64,000 nucleotides of DNA from Oceanidesulfovibrio indonesiensis (GTDB lineage: Bacteria; Desulfobacterota; Desulfovibrionia; Desulfovibrionales; Desulfovibrionaceae), in assembly GCF_007625075.1 (NCBI RefSeq), contig NZ_QMIE01000003.1, forward strand, positions 167,326 to 231,325, in the 5' to 3' direction. Under the pieces are notes generated by a model. The model was not told where the DNA came from and did not search any database. It saw nothing but the letters and a program-made list of their open reading frames with translations. A program made the position numbers and the translations under genes. Shown in pieces: positions 35,536-47,901 of the stretch (positions are counted from its first letter, which is position 1; each line of letters opens with the position of its first letter).

Positions 35536-36519
35536 ATGCGCACCTCATTTATCCGCACCACCCTTGCTGTTGTCCTGGTTTGCTTGTTCCACTCCGTGGC
35601 CATGGCCGGCAACGCGACCCTGGCGCCCCGGCCGGACCTGCCGCCCGAACCCGTGCACGATGCGGCGCTGAACGCCGCGCTGGACCGCATGGTCCGCGAA
35701 ACTCTGGCGCACGACGGCGCCGGCCTCGCCGAGGATCGCGTGCACGTCGCGCTCATCGATCTGGCCGACGCGGACGCCCCGCGCTCGGCCCATTTCCGAG
35801 GGGACGTGCCGGTGTATCCGGCAAGCGTGGTCAAGATGTTCTACATGGGCTACGCCTACCATCTGGTGGAGCGCGACGAGCTCGAGCTCACCCCGGAGCT
35901 GCGTCAGCTGCTCACCCAGATGATCCGGCCCTCGTCCAACATCGCCACCGGCGAGATCGTGGACGTCTGGAGCGGCATCCGCAAGGAGCGGGTATTGCCG
36001 CCCGAGGAGTTCGAGAAGTTCGCGGACAAGCGCAACGCCTGCAATCGCTGGCTGCACCGCGTGCTGAACATCGAGGACGTGAACGCGAACCAGAAAACCT
36101 GGGGGGGAACCATCCCGGACGCCGAACGTCAGTTTCTCAGCGGCGGAGATTTCGGTGGCCCGTGGGTGAACCGCAACTCCATGACCGCCCTTGCAGCAAC
36201 GCGCTTCCTGCAATTGCTGGCGCAGGACAGGCTCGCCTCGCCAGAAAGCTGCGACGCCATGCGAACCCTCATGAAGCGCGACGTATCCGAGCAGCCATAC
36301 CAGAAACGCCGCATTGCCGGCGGCGTGCCCCAAGGTGCGGAAGTCTACTCCAAGACCGGCACGACGAGCGATACGTTTCACGATGCAGGCATCGTGCAAC
36401 TTCCCGACGGCCGCACGTTCGTCCTCGCCACCCTCATCACGGGCACTGGGGCGAAAGGCGATTTCATACCGGCGCTCACCAGCCGTATCAGCGCGTATCT
36501 GTCTGCCGATAGGGATTGA
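35536..36519 (+). CDS. Exported class A beta-lactamase-like serine hydrolase
   Basis: The product has 327 residues with a signal peptide (TTLAVVLVCLFHSVAMAG). The penicillin-recognising triad is present: YPASVVKMFYMGY (S-x-x-K), RPSSNIATGE (S-x-N) and VYSKTGTTSD (K-T-G). A class A omega-loop glutamate motif (E-x-x-L-N) is not evident, so it may be a peptidoglycan-acting transpeptidase/carboxypeptidase-like enzyme rather than a resistance enzyme. No strong ribosome site is seen before the ATG. It lies 53 bases after the second phosphatase. Confidence 0.82.
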   Translation: MRTSFIRTTLAVVLVCLFHSVAMAGNATLAPRPDLPPEPVHDAALNAALDRMVRETLAHDGAGLAEDRVHVALIDLADADAPRSAHFRGDVPVYPASVVKMFYMGYAYHLVERDELELTPELRQLLTQMIRPSSNIATGEIVDVWSGIRKERVLPPEEFEKFADKRNACNRWLHRVLNIEDVNANQKTWGGTIPDAERQFLSGGDFGGPWVNRNSMTALAATRFLQLLAQDRLASPESCDAMRTLMKRDVSEQPYQKRRIAGGVPQGAEVYSKTGTTSDTFHDAGIVQLPDGRTFVLATLITGTGAKGDFIPALTSRISAYLSADRD

Positions 36520-36543
36520 TTCGGAAATTCCTCCCCTCCGACA

Positions 36544-36572
36544 TTGGATTTGCATACCGCCTGTGGTATCCA
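36544..36572 (+). promoter_or_regulatory. Probable sigma-70 promoter of the UbiB-like gene
   Basis: TTGGAT (36544-36549) and TATCCA (36567-36572) are 17 bases apart. The spacer holds an inverted repeat ATACC/GGTAT around GCCTGT that could be an operator. Confidence 0.5.
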
Positions 36573-36615
36573 TCGTGTTGCTTTCGCGCTTGCGCGCTGA
36601 ACATCCGAGGATACC

Positions 36616-38295
36616 ATGAACCACCAGACAAGTTTGCTCCGCCTCTCCACGCTCAAGGCGGCAAAGCGCCTTCGCGTCGTCATAACCGTCTTCGTCAAAT
36701 ACGGTCTCGGCGAGGTCTCCGAGGCCCTGGGGCTCTCACGCATCGGCAAGTGGCGCTGCCGGCAGGACGTCTGCCCGACAAGCCAGGAGATGACGATATG
36801 GGAGAAGATCCGCCATATCATCGAAGAGCTTGGCCCCACGATGATCAAGATCGGACAGATTCTGTCCATGCGTCCGGATCTCGTGCCCACCGAATTGACC
36901 ACCGAGCTCCAGAAACTGCAGGAGACCGTGCCGCCTGAGAATTTCGAGGTCATCAAAGCCAGGGTGGAGCGCTCCCTTGGCAAGCCGCTCGATAAAGTGT
37001 TCACGCAGTTTGACGAAAAACCCATTGCCTCGGCTTCTCTTTCTCAGGTGCATAAAGCCGTGCTGCGCGAGACCGGGGAGACCGTGGCCGTCAAGATAAA
37101 ACGTCCTGGTGTGGAGAAAACCATCGACGCCGATCTGGACGTCATGGCCTATCTCGCGTCCCTGGCCCACGAGCGGGTCTACTCCCTCAAAACCGCCAAT
37201 CTTCCGGATGTGGTGGACGAGTTGCGCAAGTCCCTGTCCCGTGAACTGGATTTCCTCAACGAAGCGCGCAACATCATGCACTTCAACAAGTGCTTCGCCG
37301 ACGATCCGAAAATTCGCGCGCCCAACATCCACGCTCGATATTGCACGTACGACGTCCTGGTGCTGGAGTACCTGCCAGGCCTCAGGCTGGACAAGTTTCA
37401 GGGCAGCCACAAGCGGCGGGAGGAGATCGCCAGGCGCGGGCTGGATTGCGCCATCAAGCAGATGCTCGATTTCGGCTTCTTTCATGCCGACCCGCACCTG
37501 GGCAACCTCAAGCTCGGCGAGAACGACGAACTCATCTTTTACGATTTCGGCATGGTGGGCCGATTTACGGACGAAATGCAGTCCGCCATCGTGGACTACA
37601 TCATCGCTGTCGTGAAATCGGACGCCAAACGCGCCACCCGCGTGGCTCTGGACATGGCGGTCAAGGTGCCGCCGCTCATCGACACCATGCGGTTCGAGTC
37701 GGACGTCATGCACCTGCTCCAGCGCGTCACCACCCCCATAGACGACACTCCGAACTTCGGCATGTTCCTCCTGGAACTCACATCCCTGTGCCGCAACTAC
37801 GGCGTCTACCTGCGTCCGGACTATATCCTCATGGCCCGTGCGCTGCTGGCTACGGAGTCCGCCGGCCATGTCATCTGCCCGGACTTCAACACGGTCGCCG
37901 CGCTTAAGCCAGTGGCCCTGCGCTTCATGGTCAAGCGCTATTCCGTGCTCTTTTCGGACAAACCCCTGCTGGGCGACATGGACAACAACCTCCGCCTGCT
38001 GACCAAAATGCCTGAGCGCGTGGACAAGCTCTTCCGTATCGTGGAGTCCGGCCAGTTCAAAGTGGAGATGGAACAGACCGACTTCCCCCGCATGGTGGAC
38101 CGCATGGGCGCTATCGCGGACCGTATCGCCACCGGCCTCATCGTGGCGAGTCTCATCGTGGGCTCTTCGCTGCTGTTCATCTCAGGGCTCGGCCCCAAAT
38201 GGCACGGAGTTCCCATCCTGGGACTCATCGGCTTCACCCTGAGCGGCGTGTTCGGCGCATGGCTCCTGCTCCGCATGGTCTTCACCCGCAAATAA
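36616..38295 (+). CDS. UbiB/AarF/ABC1-family atypical kinase
   Basis: The product has 559 residues. The family motifs are present: the K-x-G-Q loop in GPTMIKIGQILSMRPDLVP, the alanine-rich nucleotide loop in PIASASLSQVHKAVL, an invariant lysine in VAVKIKRPG, FFHADPHLGNL with the catalytic aspartate, and FYDFGMVG. Two membrane helices close the protein (IVASLIVGSSLLFISG and FTLSGVFGAWLLLRMVF). UbiB-type proteins act as ATPases in quinone biosynthesis or lipid handling. In a menaquinone-using anaerobe the role is unresolved. A small coiled-coil gene follows 21 bases later. Confidence 0.93.
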   Translation: MNHQTSLLRLSTLKAAKRLRVVITVFVKYGLGEVSEALGLSRIGKWRCRQDVCPTSQEMTIWEKIRHIIEELGPTMIKIGQILSMRPDLVPTELTTELQKLQETVPPENFEVIKARVERSLGKPLDKVFTQFDEKPIASASLSQVHKAVLRETGETVAVKIKRPGVEKTIDADLDVMAYLASLAHERVYSLKTANLPDVVDELRKSLSRELDFLNEARNIMHFNKCFADDPKIRAPNIHARYCTYDVLVLEYLPGLRLDKFQGSHKRREEIARRGLDCAIKQMLDFGFFHADPHLGNLKLGENDELIFYDFGMVGRFTDEMQSAIVDYIIAVVKSDAKRATRVALDMAVKVPPLIDTMRFESDVMHLLQRVTTPIDDTPNFGMFLLELTSLCRNYGVYLRPDYILMARALLATESAGHVICPDFNTVAALKPVALRFMVKRYSVLFSDKPLLGDMDNNLRLLTKMPERVDKLFRIVESGQFKVEMEQTDFPRMVDRMGAIADRIATGLIVASLIVGSSLLFISGLGPKWHGVPILGLIGFTLSGVFGAWLLLRMVFTRK

Positions 38296-38316
38296 AATCA
38301 GCAACTGGAGAGAGAC

Positions 38317-38643
38317 ATGGACAACGTGTTCAAGAACGGCTTTTTGTTCGGACTGGGCGCAGGCCTGCTCATCAAGGACGGACTGGAAGAATCCGTGGAA
38401 GAGATTCTCGCCAAAGGCAAGGAGAAGGCCGAAGGCTTTTCCGGTCGGGGCGAGAAGTTCGTGGACCAGCTCAAGGGCTATCTGGACGACCTCGAAATCC
38501 GCGGCAAGGATGAAGTCGAATCCGCCCTGAGTGACCTGGGACTGGTCAACCGGCGCGAATTCGAAGCACTCCTGGCGCGGGTCGAGCACCTCGAGACTGC
38601 TACTGGCCATCGCGGCGCCACCATGGAATCGGACACCGAGTAG
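38317..38643 (+). CDS. Small phasin-like/coiled-coil protein encoded after the UbiB-like gene
   Basis: The product has 108 residues. It begins with a short hydrophobic patch (GFLFGLGAGLLIKDGLEE) followed by heptad-like helices and ends with VNRREFEALLARVEHLE, a coiled-coil ending that resembles accessory and phasin-like proteins. It probably forms an oligomer and may help localise the kinase. A GAGAGAG site precedes the ATG, and co-transcription with the kinase gene is very likely. Confidence 0.75.
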   Translation: MDNVFKNGFLFGLGAGLLIKDGLEESVEEILAKGKEKAEGFSGRGEKFVDQLKGYLDDLEIRGKDEVESALSDLGLVNRREFEALLARVEHLETATGHRGATMESDTE

Positions 38644-38706
38644 GACAGCAACGCACCTGACGGCATCCGCTGCACGCCCCCTGTTGACAGGTCGACCTCC
38701 ACAAAA

Positions 38707-38752
38707 GAAACGCCTCCCGAACACAGCACATGATGGCGCAGGAGGCGTTTTC
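38707..38752. terminator. Bidirectional terminator between convergent genes
   Basis: AACGCCTCC (38709-38717) and GGAGGCGTT (38741-38749) pair, with T residues after the right arm and A residues before the left arm, so it can serve both the UbiB operon and the transglycosylase gene. Confidence 0.7.
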
Positions 38753-38772
38753 ACTGACTTTGCGGAACAGGC

Positions 38773-39543
38773 TCAACCGGCGGCGTAGTGCTCGTAGAAT
38801 CTGAGCACACGCTTCACGTACGTCTTCGTTTCCCGGTACGGCGGGATTCCCTTGTACCGGCGCACCTTGGTGGGACCTGCGTTGTAGGCGGCCAGGGCCA
38901 GCTCCGTATCGTTGTCGAACACGCCGAGCAACCACTTGAGGTAACGCACGCCGCCGTCGATGTTCTCAGCCGGGTCCAGACTGTTGGTGACACCGAGCTC
39001 ACGGGCCGTGGCCGGCATGAGCTGCATCAGGCCGCGTGCGCCCTTCGGGCTGACCGCGCGGGGGTTGAAATTGGATTCGGCGCGGACCACAGCCATGATC
39101 AACGCCTCTTCCATACCGTACTTGGTGCACGTTGCGTTGATGATGTCCCTGAGCGATTCGGACGACGGCAGCGCACCATGGCGCGGCGACAGCGACGCCG
39201 TTGTTTTTGGCCAGGCGTACGGCCAGCGCGACGCCAGCCGCCGGCATGCCATCACGCCGCCGGATACCGAATCCCTCACGCTTGCTAACAGCGGAGTGAT
39301 GGTCCCTGAGACCGCGCATTGCACGCCATGGGATACCCTGGCCGACAGAGCCACCGCGCTGGATGACACGTCCTGCACCATAGCCATGAGGGATGATCCG
39401 CCATTCGACGCGGCCAGGGACGCACCCTTGACGAACCCGGAGACAGCACTACTGCCGTTGCCGGCAACAAGCTGGAAGCTGGCCAATGGAGCAAGATGCG
39501 CCGCTGCCAGCACTGTCAGGGCGAAGAGTATATGTCGGGGCAT
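38773..39543 (-). CDS. Exported lytic transglycosylase (SLT domain)
   Basis: The product has 256 residues. A signal peptide (ILFALTVLAAAHLAPLASF) and an alanine/serine-rich linker precede the C-terminal SLT domain: ALIMAVVRAESNFNPRAVS holds the catalytic glutamate, KGARGLMQLMPATARELGV and NIDGGVRYLKWLL follow, and AYNAGPTKVRRYKGIPPYRET closes the fold. It cleaves peptidoglycan between MurNAc and GlcNAc. The ATG at 39543 follows a GAAGGAT site. Confidence 0.93.
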   Translation of the reverse strand: MPRHILFALTVLAAAHLAPLASFQLVAGNGSSAVSGFVKGASLAASNGGSSLMAMVQDVSSSAVALSARVSHGVQCAVSGTITPLLASVRDSVSGGVMACRRLASRWPYAWPKTTASLSPRHGALPSSESLRDIINATCTKYGMEEALIMAVVRAESNFNPRAVSPKGARGLMQLMPATARELGVTNSLDPAENIDGGVRYLKWLLGVFDNDTELALAAYNAGPTKVRRYKGIPPYRETKTYVKRVLRFYEHYAAG

Positions 39544-39571
39544 GTTTGAATCCTTCGTGGTTAGATACAGA

Positions 39572-39599
39572 CATTTAGTGGCGAAGAAAAGCAAGTCAA
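39572..39599 (-). promoter_or_regulatory. Probable promoter of the transglycosylase gene
   Basis: On the minus strand TTGACT (39594-39599) and TAAATG (39572-39577) are 16 bases apart, ending about 28 bases before the start codon. Confidence 0.5.
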
Positions 39600-39694
39600 G
39601 CATTACAAATAATTTGACCTCCTTGACGTGCATACAACTTTCCCGCAAAAAAATAGAATGATGTCTGAACCATGCTGAAAGCCCAGGCGGTTAC

Positions 39695-41656
39695 ATGTCG
39701 TACCGTGCAAAACTCTTTGCCCTTCTGCTCCTGGCCGCCCTCGTCCCCGGCCTTGTTGCTATCGGCATGGACTTCACCACCACCCGGCAGCTCAACCAGA
39801 CTATTCTTGAACAATCGCAAGAGAATACGCTGGAAAGCGCCGAGCGCGGACTGCGCCTGGTGCTCGACGGTTTGCTGAAGAATATTGAGTTGTCGGCGAT
39901 CCTGCTCGAAGCAGAAATCACCGCCCACGCCCAATCCCTGCGCCTGGCTCTGGCGACCGGCGCGGACCTCGATTTACAAGCCCAACGCATTCTGGCGCGA
40001 CATCGGGATGAGCCGCACCTTCTCTGGGAAGGCATCTACCTGCCCGAAGATGAAGTAATGCTCATGCGTCTGCATCCGGAGGGCCAAAACGGAACCGATG
40101 CTGAACCAGTCCGGCGCGTCGCCATTGCGAGCGACGCACAATGGCTCGCCGAGGCGCAGCACTGCGACGAGCCGTGCTGGCAAGGCCCGGTTCCCGATCC
40201 CGCCACCGGCGAGCACGTCACGATTCTCGCCATGGCCGCCTCACCACCGGGAGAACCACATTCGAGCGACGCAACGGTTGTGGCCATGGCCTACGACTTT
40301 TCACCCCTGTACGGCATGTTCCGGAACGGCGTGTTGCCCCGAGGCACTGAAGCATTTCTCGTGGACCTCGACCACACCCAAGCCGCCGAGGGGCTGCCCG
40401 TGCGTGCTTCTGCCAGCCCACGCGGGGACGCGCCGCCGGTTTTGCGCTCATCGGACGCCGCGGCCTTTGGCCGTATGGTGGAAGACCTGCACGGCAACAA
40501 ACGCGGCGTTGTGCGCATGGGACATCGAGGAAGTCCCAGCTTCTGGGCTTACGGAACATTCCCTGACCGCCCGTTGGCCTTCGTACTCGTCTCGCCCATG
40601 TCGCCATATCTGGAAAGCGTCATGCACACGCAACGCGCCATCGACTCAATTTTCCAGGAGCAGATACGCTTCATGCAGTATGTGCTCGCAGCCATGGCCA
40701 TGCTCCTCGTGTTGCTCTCCTCGCTGTTCTCGCGCATGGTCACCCGCCCTCTGGCCGATCTGGCCCGGGCCATGACGCGCATCGCCGAGGGAGACTACAC
40801 GGCCCGCGTCAAGGAACCCGCTGGCAAAGGCCGCTGGCGGGGGGACGAGATCAACGCCATGCGCAGGACCTTCAACACCATGGCCGAGAGCATTCAGGAA
40901 CTGGAAAAAACCAAGGAGGACCTCGGCGTGGCCCGGGTCATCCAGCGGCGCCTGCTGCCCGAGACCCCGCCGACCCTGCAAGGCTGGGACATCGCCGGCG
41001 AATGCCTCTACAGCAAGGAAACCGGCGGCGACATATACGACTTCATCCTCACGCCGCCGCGCAGCGACGGACGAGAGCGTATCACCCTCTCCGTTGGCGA
41101 CGCCACCGGCCACGGCATCCAGGCCGCCCTGCTCATGACCACGGCCCGCGCCATGCTGCGCGCGCTGCTGGCCCAGGGCAAACCCCTGGCAGAGGTCATC
41201 TCGGATCTCAACTGGCTGCTGACCAGGGACACCTACGGCACGGGGCGATTTCTGTCGCTGTTCGCCGTGGAGATCGCCGCCCGGAGCCCGGTGCTGCAAT
41301 GGGTCCGCTGCGGGCACGAACCGGCCCTGCTCTATGTTTCGGATCGGGATGCAGTGACCCACCTGCGAGGACCGGGAGCAATCCTCGGCGTGGACTCGTC
41401 CATTCGTTTCCAGCTCGAACAGACCACGTTGCGTCCCGGCTCTGTCCTGCTGCTGGCCACGGACGGCGTATGGGAGACCGCCAACCCCGACGGCGAGATG
41501 TACGGTCACACCCGGCTGGAAGCGATGATCCGCAGGCACGCCGGCTCATCGGCCGAGCAGATTGTGGCCGCCATCATGGAGGACCTGCGCGTGTTCCGCG
41601 AAAAAGACTCGCCGGAGGACGACTCCACGATCCTTGTTGCCAAGTACCAGGCTTGA
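39695..41656 (+). CDS. HAMP-SpoIIE (RsbU-type) membrane phosphatase
   Basis: The product has 653 residues. A membrane helix near residues 6-25 and another near 330-350 (YVLAAMAMLLVLLSSLFSRM) enclose a periplasmic sensor domain of about 300 residues. A HAMP linker follows (TRPLADLARAMTRIAEGDY). The C-terminal PP2C-like SpoIIE domain has LGVARVIQRRLLP, TGGDIYDFILTPP, VGDATGHGIQAALLM and LLATDGVWE. Such proteins control anti-sigma-factor antagonist phosphorylation. No anti-sigma partner is adjacent. Confidence 0.93.
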   Translation: MSYRAKLFALLLLAALVPGLVAIGMDFTTTRQLNQTILEQSQENTLESAERGLRLVLDGLLKNIELSAILLEAEITAHAQSLRLALATGADLDLQAQRILARHRDEPHLLWEGIYLPEDEVMLMRLHPEGQNGTDAEPVRRVAIASDAQWLAEAQHCDEPCWQGPVPDPATGEHVTILAMAASPPGEPHSSDATVVAMAYDFSPLYGMFRNGVLPRGTEAFLVDLDHTQAAEGLPVRASASPRGDAPPVLRSSDAAAFGRMVEDLHGNKRGVVRMGHRGSPSFWAYGTFPDRPLAFVLVSPMSPYLESVMHTQRAIDSIFQEQIRFMQYVLAAMAMLLVLLSSLFSRMVTRPLADLARAMTRIAEGDYTARVKEPAGKGRWRGDEINAMRRTFNTMAESIQELEKTKEDLGVARVIQRRLLPETPPTLQGWDIAGECLYSKETGGDIYDFILTPPRSDGRERITLSVGDATGHGIQAALLMTTARAMLRALLAQGKPLAEVISDLNWLLTRDTYGTGRFLSLFAVEIAARSPVLQWVRCGHEPALLYVSDRDAVTHLRGPGAILGVDSSIRFQLEQTTLRPGSVLLLATDGVWETANPDGEMYGHTRLEAMIRRHAGSSAEQIVAAIMEDLRVFREKDSPEDDSTILVAKYQA

Positions 41657-41759
41657 GGATGCGCCTGCGGCTGGCCGCCATTACCCTTTGTCTACGGCCG
41701 TCTGCGCTGCTGGGCGCAAACACGGGATGAAAGGGCCGAAGTCCCGGGGCTCGACTGGA

Positions 41760-45110
<3,351 letters not shown>

Positions 45111-45172
45111 TGAATTCGATCTCGTTTTCTCAGGTTTGGTTTCAAAGAAATGCGGCGTGCTCCGCTGGCAAT

Positions 45173-46672
45173 TTATTGTCCGGCCCGATCAAAAAAGCGG
45201 GCCATGCGCGCAATCTCGGCAAAACTTTCTGTCGCAGCTTCCTCGGGCAGCAGACGCCATTCCCAGTTGCCGGAGAGCGTGGACGGCCTGTTCATGCGAC
45301 AGCTTTCGTCCAGCCCGAGCACGTCCTGCATGGGCACGATTACCGTATCCGCCACGCTGGACATGGCCAGGCGGATGCCTTCGTGATGGATCCGGTCCTC
45401 GGCAGGCACATGGCCGAGGTACTCGTGAAGCGCCGCACGTTCCTGCTCCGTGGCTTCCGTGCGGTACCAGCCGCGGAACGTGTTGTTGTCGTGCGTGCCA
45501 GTATACACGACGCTGTCCGTCGTGTGCAAATGGGGTACGTGCTTGGGCCATTCCTTGCCGAAGGCGAACTGGATGATCTTCATGCCCGGCAACCGGAAAA
45601 GCTGCCGCAGTTCACGCACGTCCGAGGTGATTACGCCCAGGTCCTCCGCCACGATGGGCAGGGTCGGGAAACGCCGGGCCATGGCCGTGAAGAGTTCCAC
45701 GCCTGGAGAGTCCACCCAGCGGCCGTTGATAGCCGTCTCCTCCTCCGCGGCTATCTCCCAGTATCCGGCGAACCCCCGGAAATGATCGACGCGCACCATG
45801 TCGAATCGGTCCAGCACATGGCCGATCCTCGCGAGCCACCAGAAAAAGCCGGAATCCCGATGCGCGCGCCAGTTGTACACCGGATTGCCCCAGCGCTGAC
45901 CCGTGGCGCTGAAATAGTCCGGCGGCACGCCGGCCACATAGAGAGGATTGCGGTCCGGGTCCAGCTTGAACAGATTGGGATGCGCCCAGACATCGGCCGA
46001 ATCGTGCGCCACGTAGATGGGCATGTCGCCGAAAAGATGCACCTCGTTGGCCCGGCAGTAGTCCCTCAGTTCGCTCCACTGCCGGTGGAACAGGTACTGG
46101 GTGAACTTCTCGGCCAGTATCTCCCGCGCACCCTGCTCCCGCCAGTCATCCAGTGCTTTGGAGTCGCGGAACCGATGGCCTTCGTTCCACTGGCTCCAGG
46201 GCTTGCCGCCATAGTGGTCCTTGAGACTCACGAACAGCGCCCAGTCATCCAGCCACCGGGCGGATTTGCGGCAGAACGCCTTGAATTCGGAATCGCTCTC
46301 CAGACCGTCACGAGCACGCTCGAAGGCTATGGTCAGCAGCCGTCCACGGTCGCGCTCCACGGCGGTATAGTCCAGGGACATGCGGTGCACGGGCCAGGGA
46401 TCGCCCAGATCGTCCTGCCGCAGAAACCCTTCGGAAACGAGCATCTTCGGACTGATGAGCAGCGGGTTGCCGGCAAACGCGGTGAAGCCGGCATAGGGCG
46501 AGTTGCCCAAAGCCGGCGAGGTGGGGCCGAGCGGCAGCATCTGCCAGTACAGCATGCCGGCTTCGGCCAGCAGCTCGGCAAAACGGTACGCTTCCGGACC
46601 GAGGTCCCCCACGCCATACATGGACGGCAGGGACGTCGGATGCATCAATACTCCACAGGCGCGAGTCTTCAT
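45173..46672 (-). CDS. malQ: 4-alpha-glucanotransferase (amylomaltase)
   Basis: The product has 499 residues, a normal GH77 length. It starts GVLMHPTSLPSMYGVGDLG and has the MVRVDHFRGFAGYWEIA nucleophile segment, the VAEDLGVITSDV acid/base segment and YTGTHDNNTFRGWY. It disproportionates malto-oligosaccharides. The ATG at 46672 marks the family start; a longer frame to 46729 adds residues unlike the family. It is upstream of the TreS-maltokinase gene and diverges from the amidoligase gene. Confidence 0.95.
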   Translation of the reverse strand: MKTRACGVLMHPTSLPSMYGVGDLGPEAYRFAELLAEAGMLYWQMLPLGPTSPALGNSPYAGFTAFAGNPLLISPKMLVSEGFLRQDDLGDPWPVHRMSLDYTAVERDRGRLLTIAFERARDGLESDSEFKAFCRKSARWLDDWALFVSLKDHYGGKPWSQWNEGHRFRDSKALDDWREQGAREILAEKFTQYLFHRQWSELRDYCRANEVHLFGDMPIYVAHDSADVWAHPNLFKLDPDRNPLYVAGVPPDYFSATGQRWGNPVYNWRAHRDSGFFWWLARIGHVLDRFDMVRVDHFRGFAGYWEIAAEEETAINGRWVDSPGVELFTAMARRFPTLPIVAEDLGVITSDVRELRQLFRLPGMKIIQFAFGKEWPKHVPHLHTTDSVVYTGTHDNNTFRGWYRTEATEQERAALHEYLGHVPAEDRIHHEGIRLAMSSVADTVIVPMQDVLGLDESCRMNRPSTLSGNWEWRLLPEEAATESFAEIARMARFFDRAGQ

Positions 46673-46902
46673 GACGATATGTCTCGTTGGTTGTCTGGTT
46701 GGCGACGGGGAATACTGCTGCGGCGACACGCTCCAGCCATGGCGCGGCGGCCGCTCATGATATTCTTAACAGACCAGCGGGAAAGCGTACAAGGGAAACC
46801 CCGGCCTGTTGCACGACCGCTTTATCCGGGCTTTTCCCTTTCATCTCTCGCCTGATTTGGGTTACGCTTTCGTTGATTATGGCAATGCAAGAGGAGAGAG
46901 AC

Positions 46903-47901
46903 ATGCCGTTCACCATGCCCTCGGTCACGAATAAAAGCGCAGGCGGCCCCCGCCATGTGGGGCTGGAGCTCGAGTTCGCCGGCATGGACATCCGCGATGC
47001 GGCGCGCGCCGTTGCCGATGTCTTCGGGGGCGAGGTGCGGGAGGTGGACACCTTCATCTGCACAGTGGAAGGCACGACGCACGGCAATTTCTCTGTGGAG
47101 CTGGATTCTTCTTTGCTCAGGAGCAAAGGGTATCTCAAGATCCTCCACGAGATCGGCATCGACCTTTCAGACGCGAACGAAAAGCGCATCGAACGCATTC
47201 TGCTCGATGTGGCGGACGAGCTCATCCCATATGAGGTTGTCGCCCCGCCCGTGCCAATGACCGAACTTGCTCCCATGGACGACCTGCGCGAACTGCTGCG
47301 CCGGCGCAAGGCGAAAGGGACCCGCGCCTCCATCCTGTACGCCTTCAGCATGCAGTTCAACGTTGAGCCGCCGGACCTGACCGCACCCACACTCGCCGGT
47401 TTCCTCAAGGCCTTCCTGCTCTGCTACCCGTGGCTGCGCGAAGCCTCGGGCCTCGACATGACGCGTATCCTCAGCCCTTTCATCGACAAATTTCCCTCGG
47501 ACTACGTGAAGCTGGTGGTCGATCCGGCCTACCAGCCCTGCGACGAGGCCGCGCTGATCGACGATTACCTGGACCACAACCCCACCCGCAACAGGCCGCT
47601 GGACTGCATGCCCATTTTCGCCCACCTGGACAGGGACCGGGTGATGGCGCGCGCCAATGAAAAACACCTCATCAAACCGAGGCCCGCGTTCCATTACCGG
47701 CTGCCCAACTGCCTCATCGATGAACCGGCCTGGCGCATCGCCAGGGAGTGGGATCTGTGGGTTGCGGTGGACGACCTCTCCCGCGACGCCGACACGCTCG
47801 CCGCCATGGGGGAAGACTTCCTGAACACGCCCGGCTTTCCGCTCGATCTGTTCACCGACTCCTGGAAGGAGAAGATACCGCGATGGCTCGACCGCTCATA
47901 G
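46903..47901 (+). CDS. Amidoligase-family (COOH-NH2 ligase) protein
   Basis: The product has 332 residues. The family opening RHVGLELEFAGMDIRDAA is followed by an acidic metal/ATP site in HGNFSVELDSSLL, and further conserved pieces DKFPSDYVKLVVDPAY and PIFAHLDRDRVMA. These proteins belong to the glutamine-synthetase-like amidoligase group and are predicted to join carboxyl and amino groups in small peptides or unknown metabolites. The ATG at 46903 follows a GAGGAGAG site. The reading frame overlaps the next gene by 19 bases, so the two are coupled. Confidence 0.85.
   Translation: MPFTMPSVTNKSAGGPRHVGLELEFAGMDIRDAARAVADVFGGEVREVDTFICTVEGTTHGNFSVELDSSLLRSKGYLKILHEIGIDLSDANEKRIERILLDVADELIPYEVVAPPVPMTELAPMDDLRELLRRRKAKGTRASILYAFSMQFNVEPPDLTAPTLAGFLKAFLLCYPWLREASGLDMTRILSPFIDKFPSDYVKLVVDPAYQPCDEAALIDDYLDHNPTRNRPLDCMPIFAHLDRDRVMARANEKHLIKPRPAFHYRLPNCLIDEPAWRIAREWDLWVAVDDLSRDADTLAAMGEDFLNTPGFPLDLFTDSWKEKIPRWLDRS

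Noticed and set aside
35536-36519. A beta-lactamase resistance gene
   Set aside because: The S-x-x-K, S-x-N and K-T-G motifs are present, but the omega-loop glutamate expected of class A beta-lactamases was not seen, and the context is not that of a resistance element.
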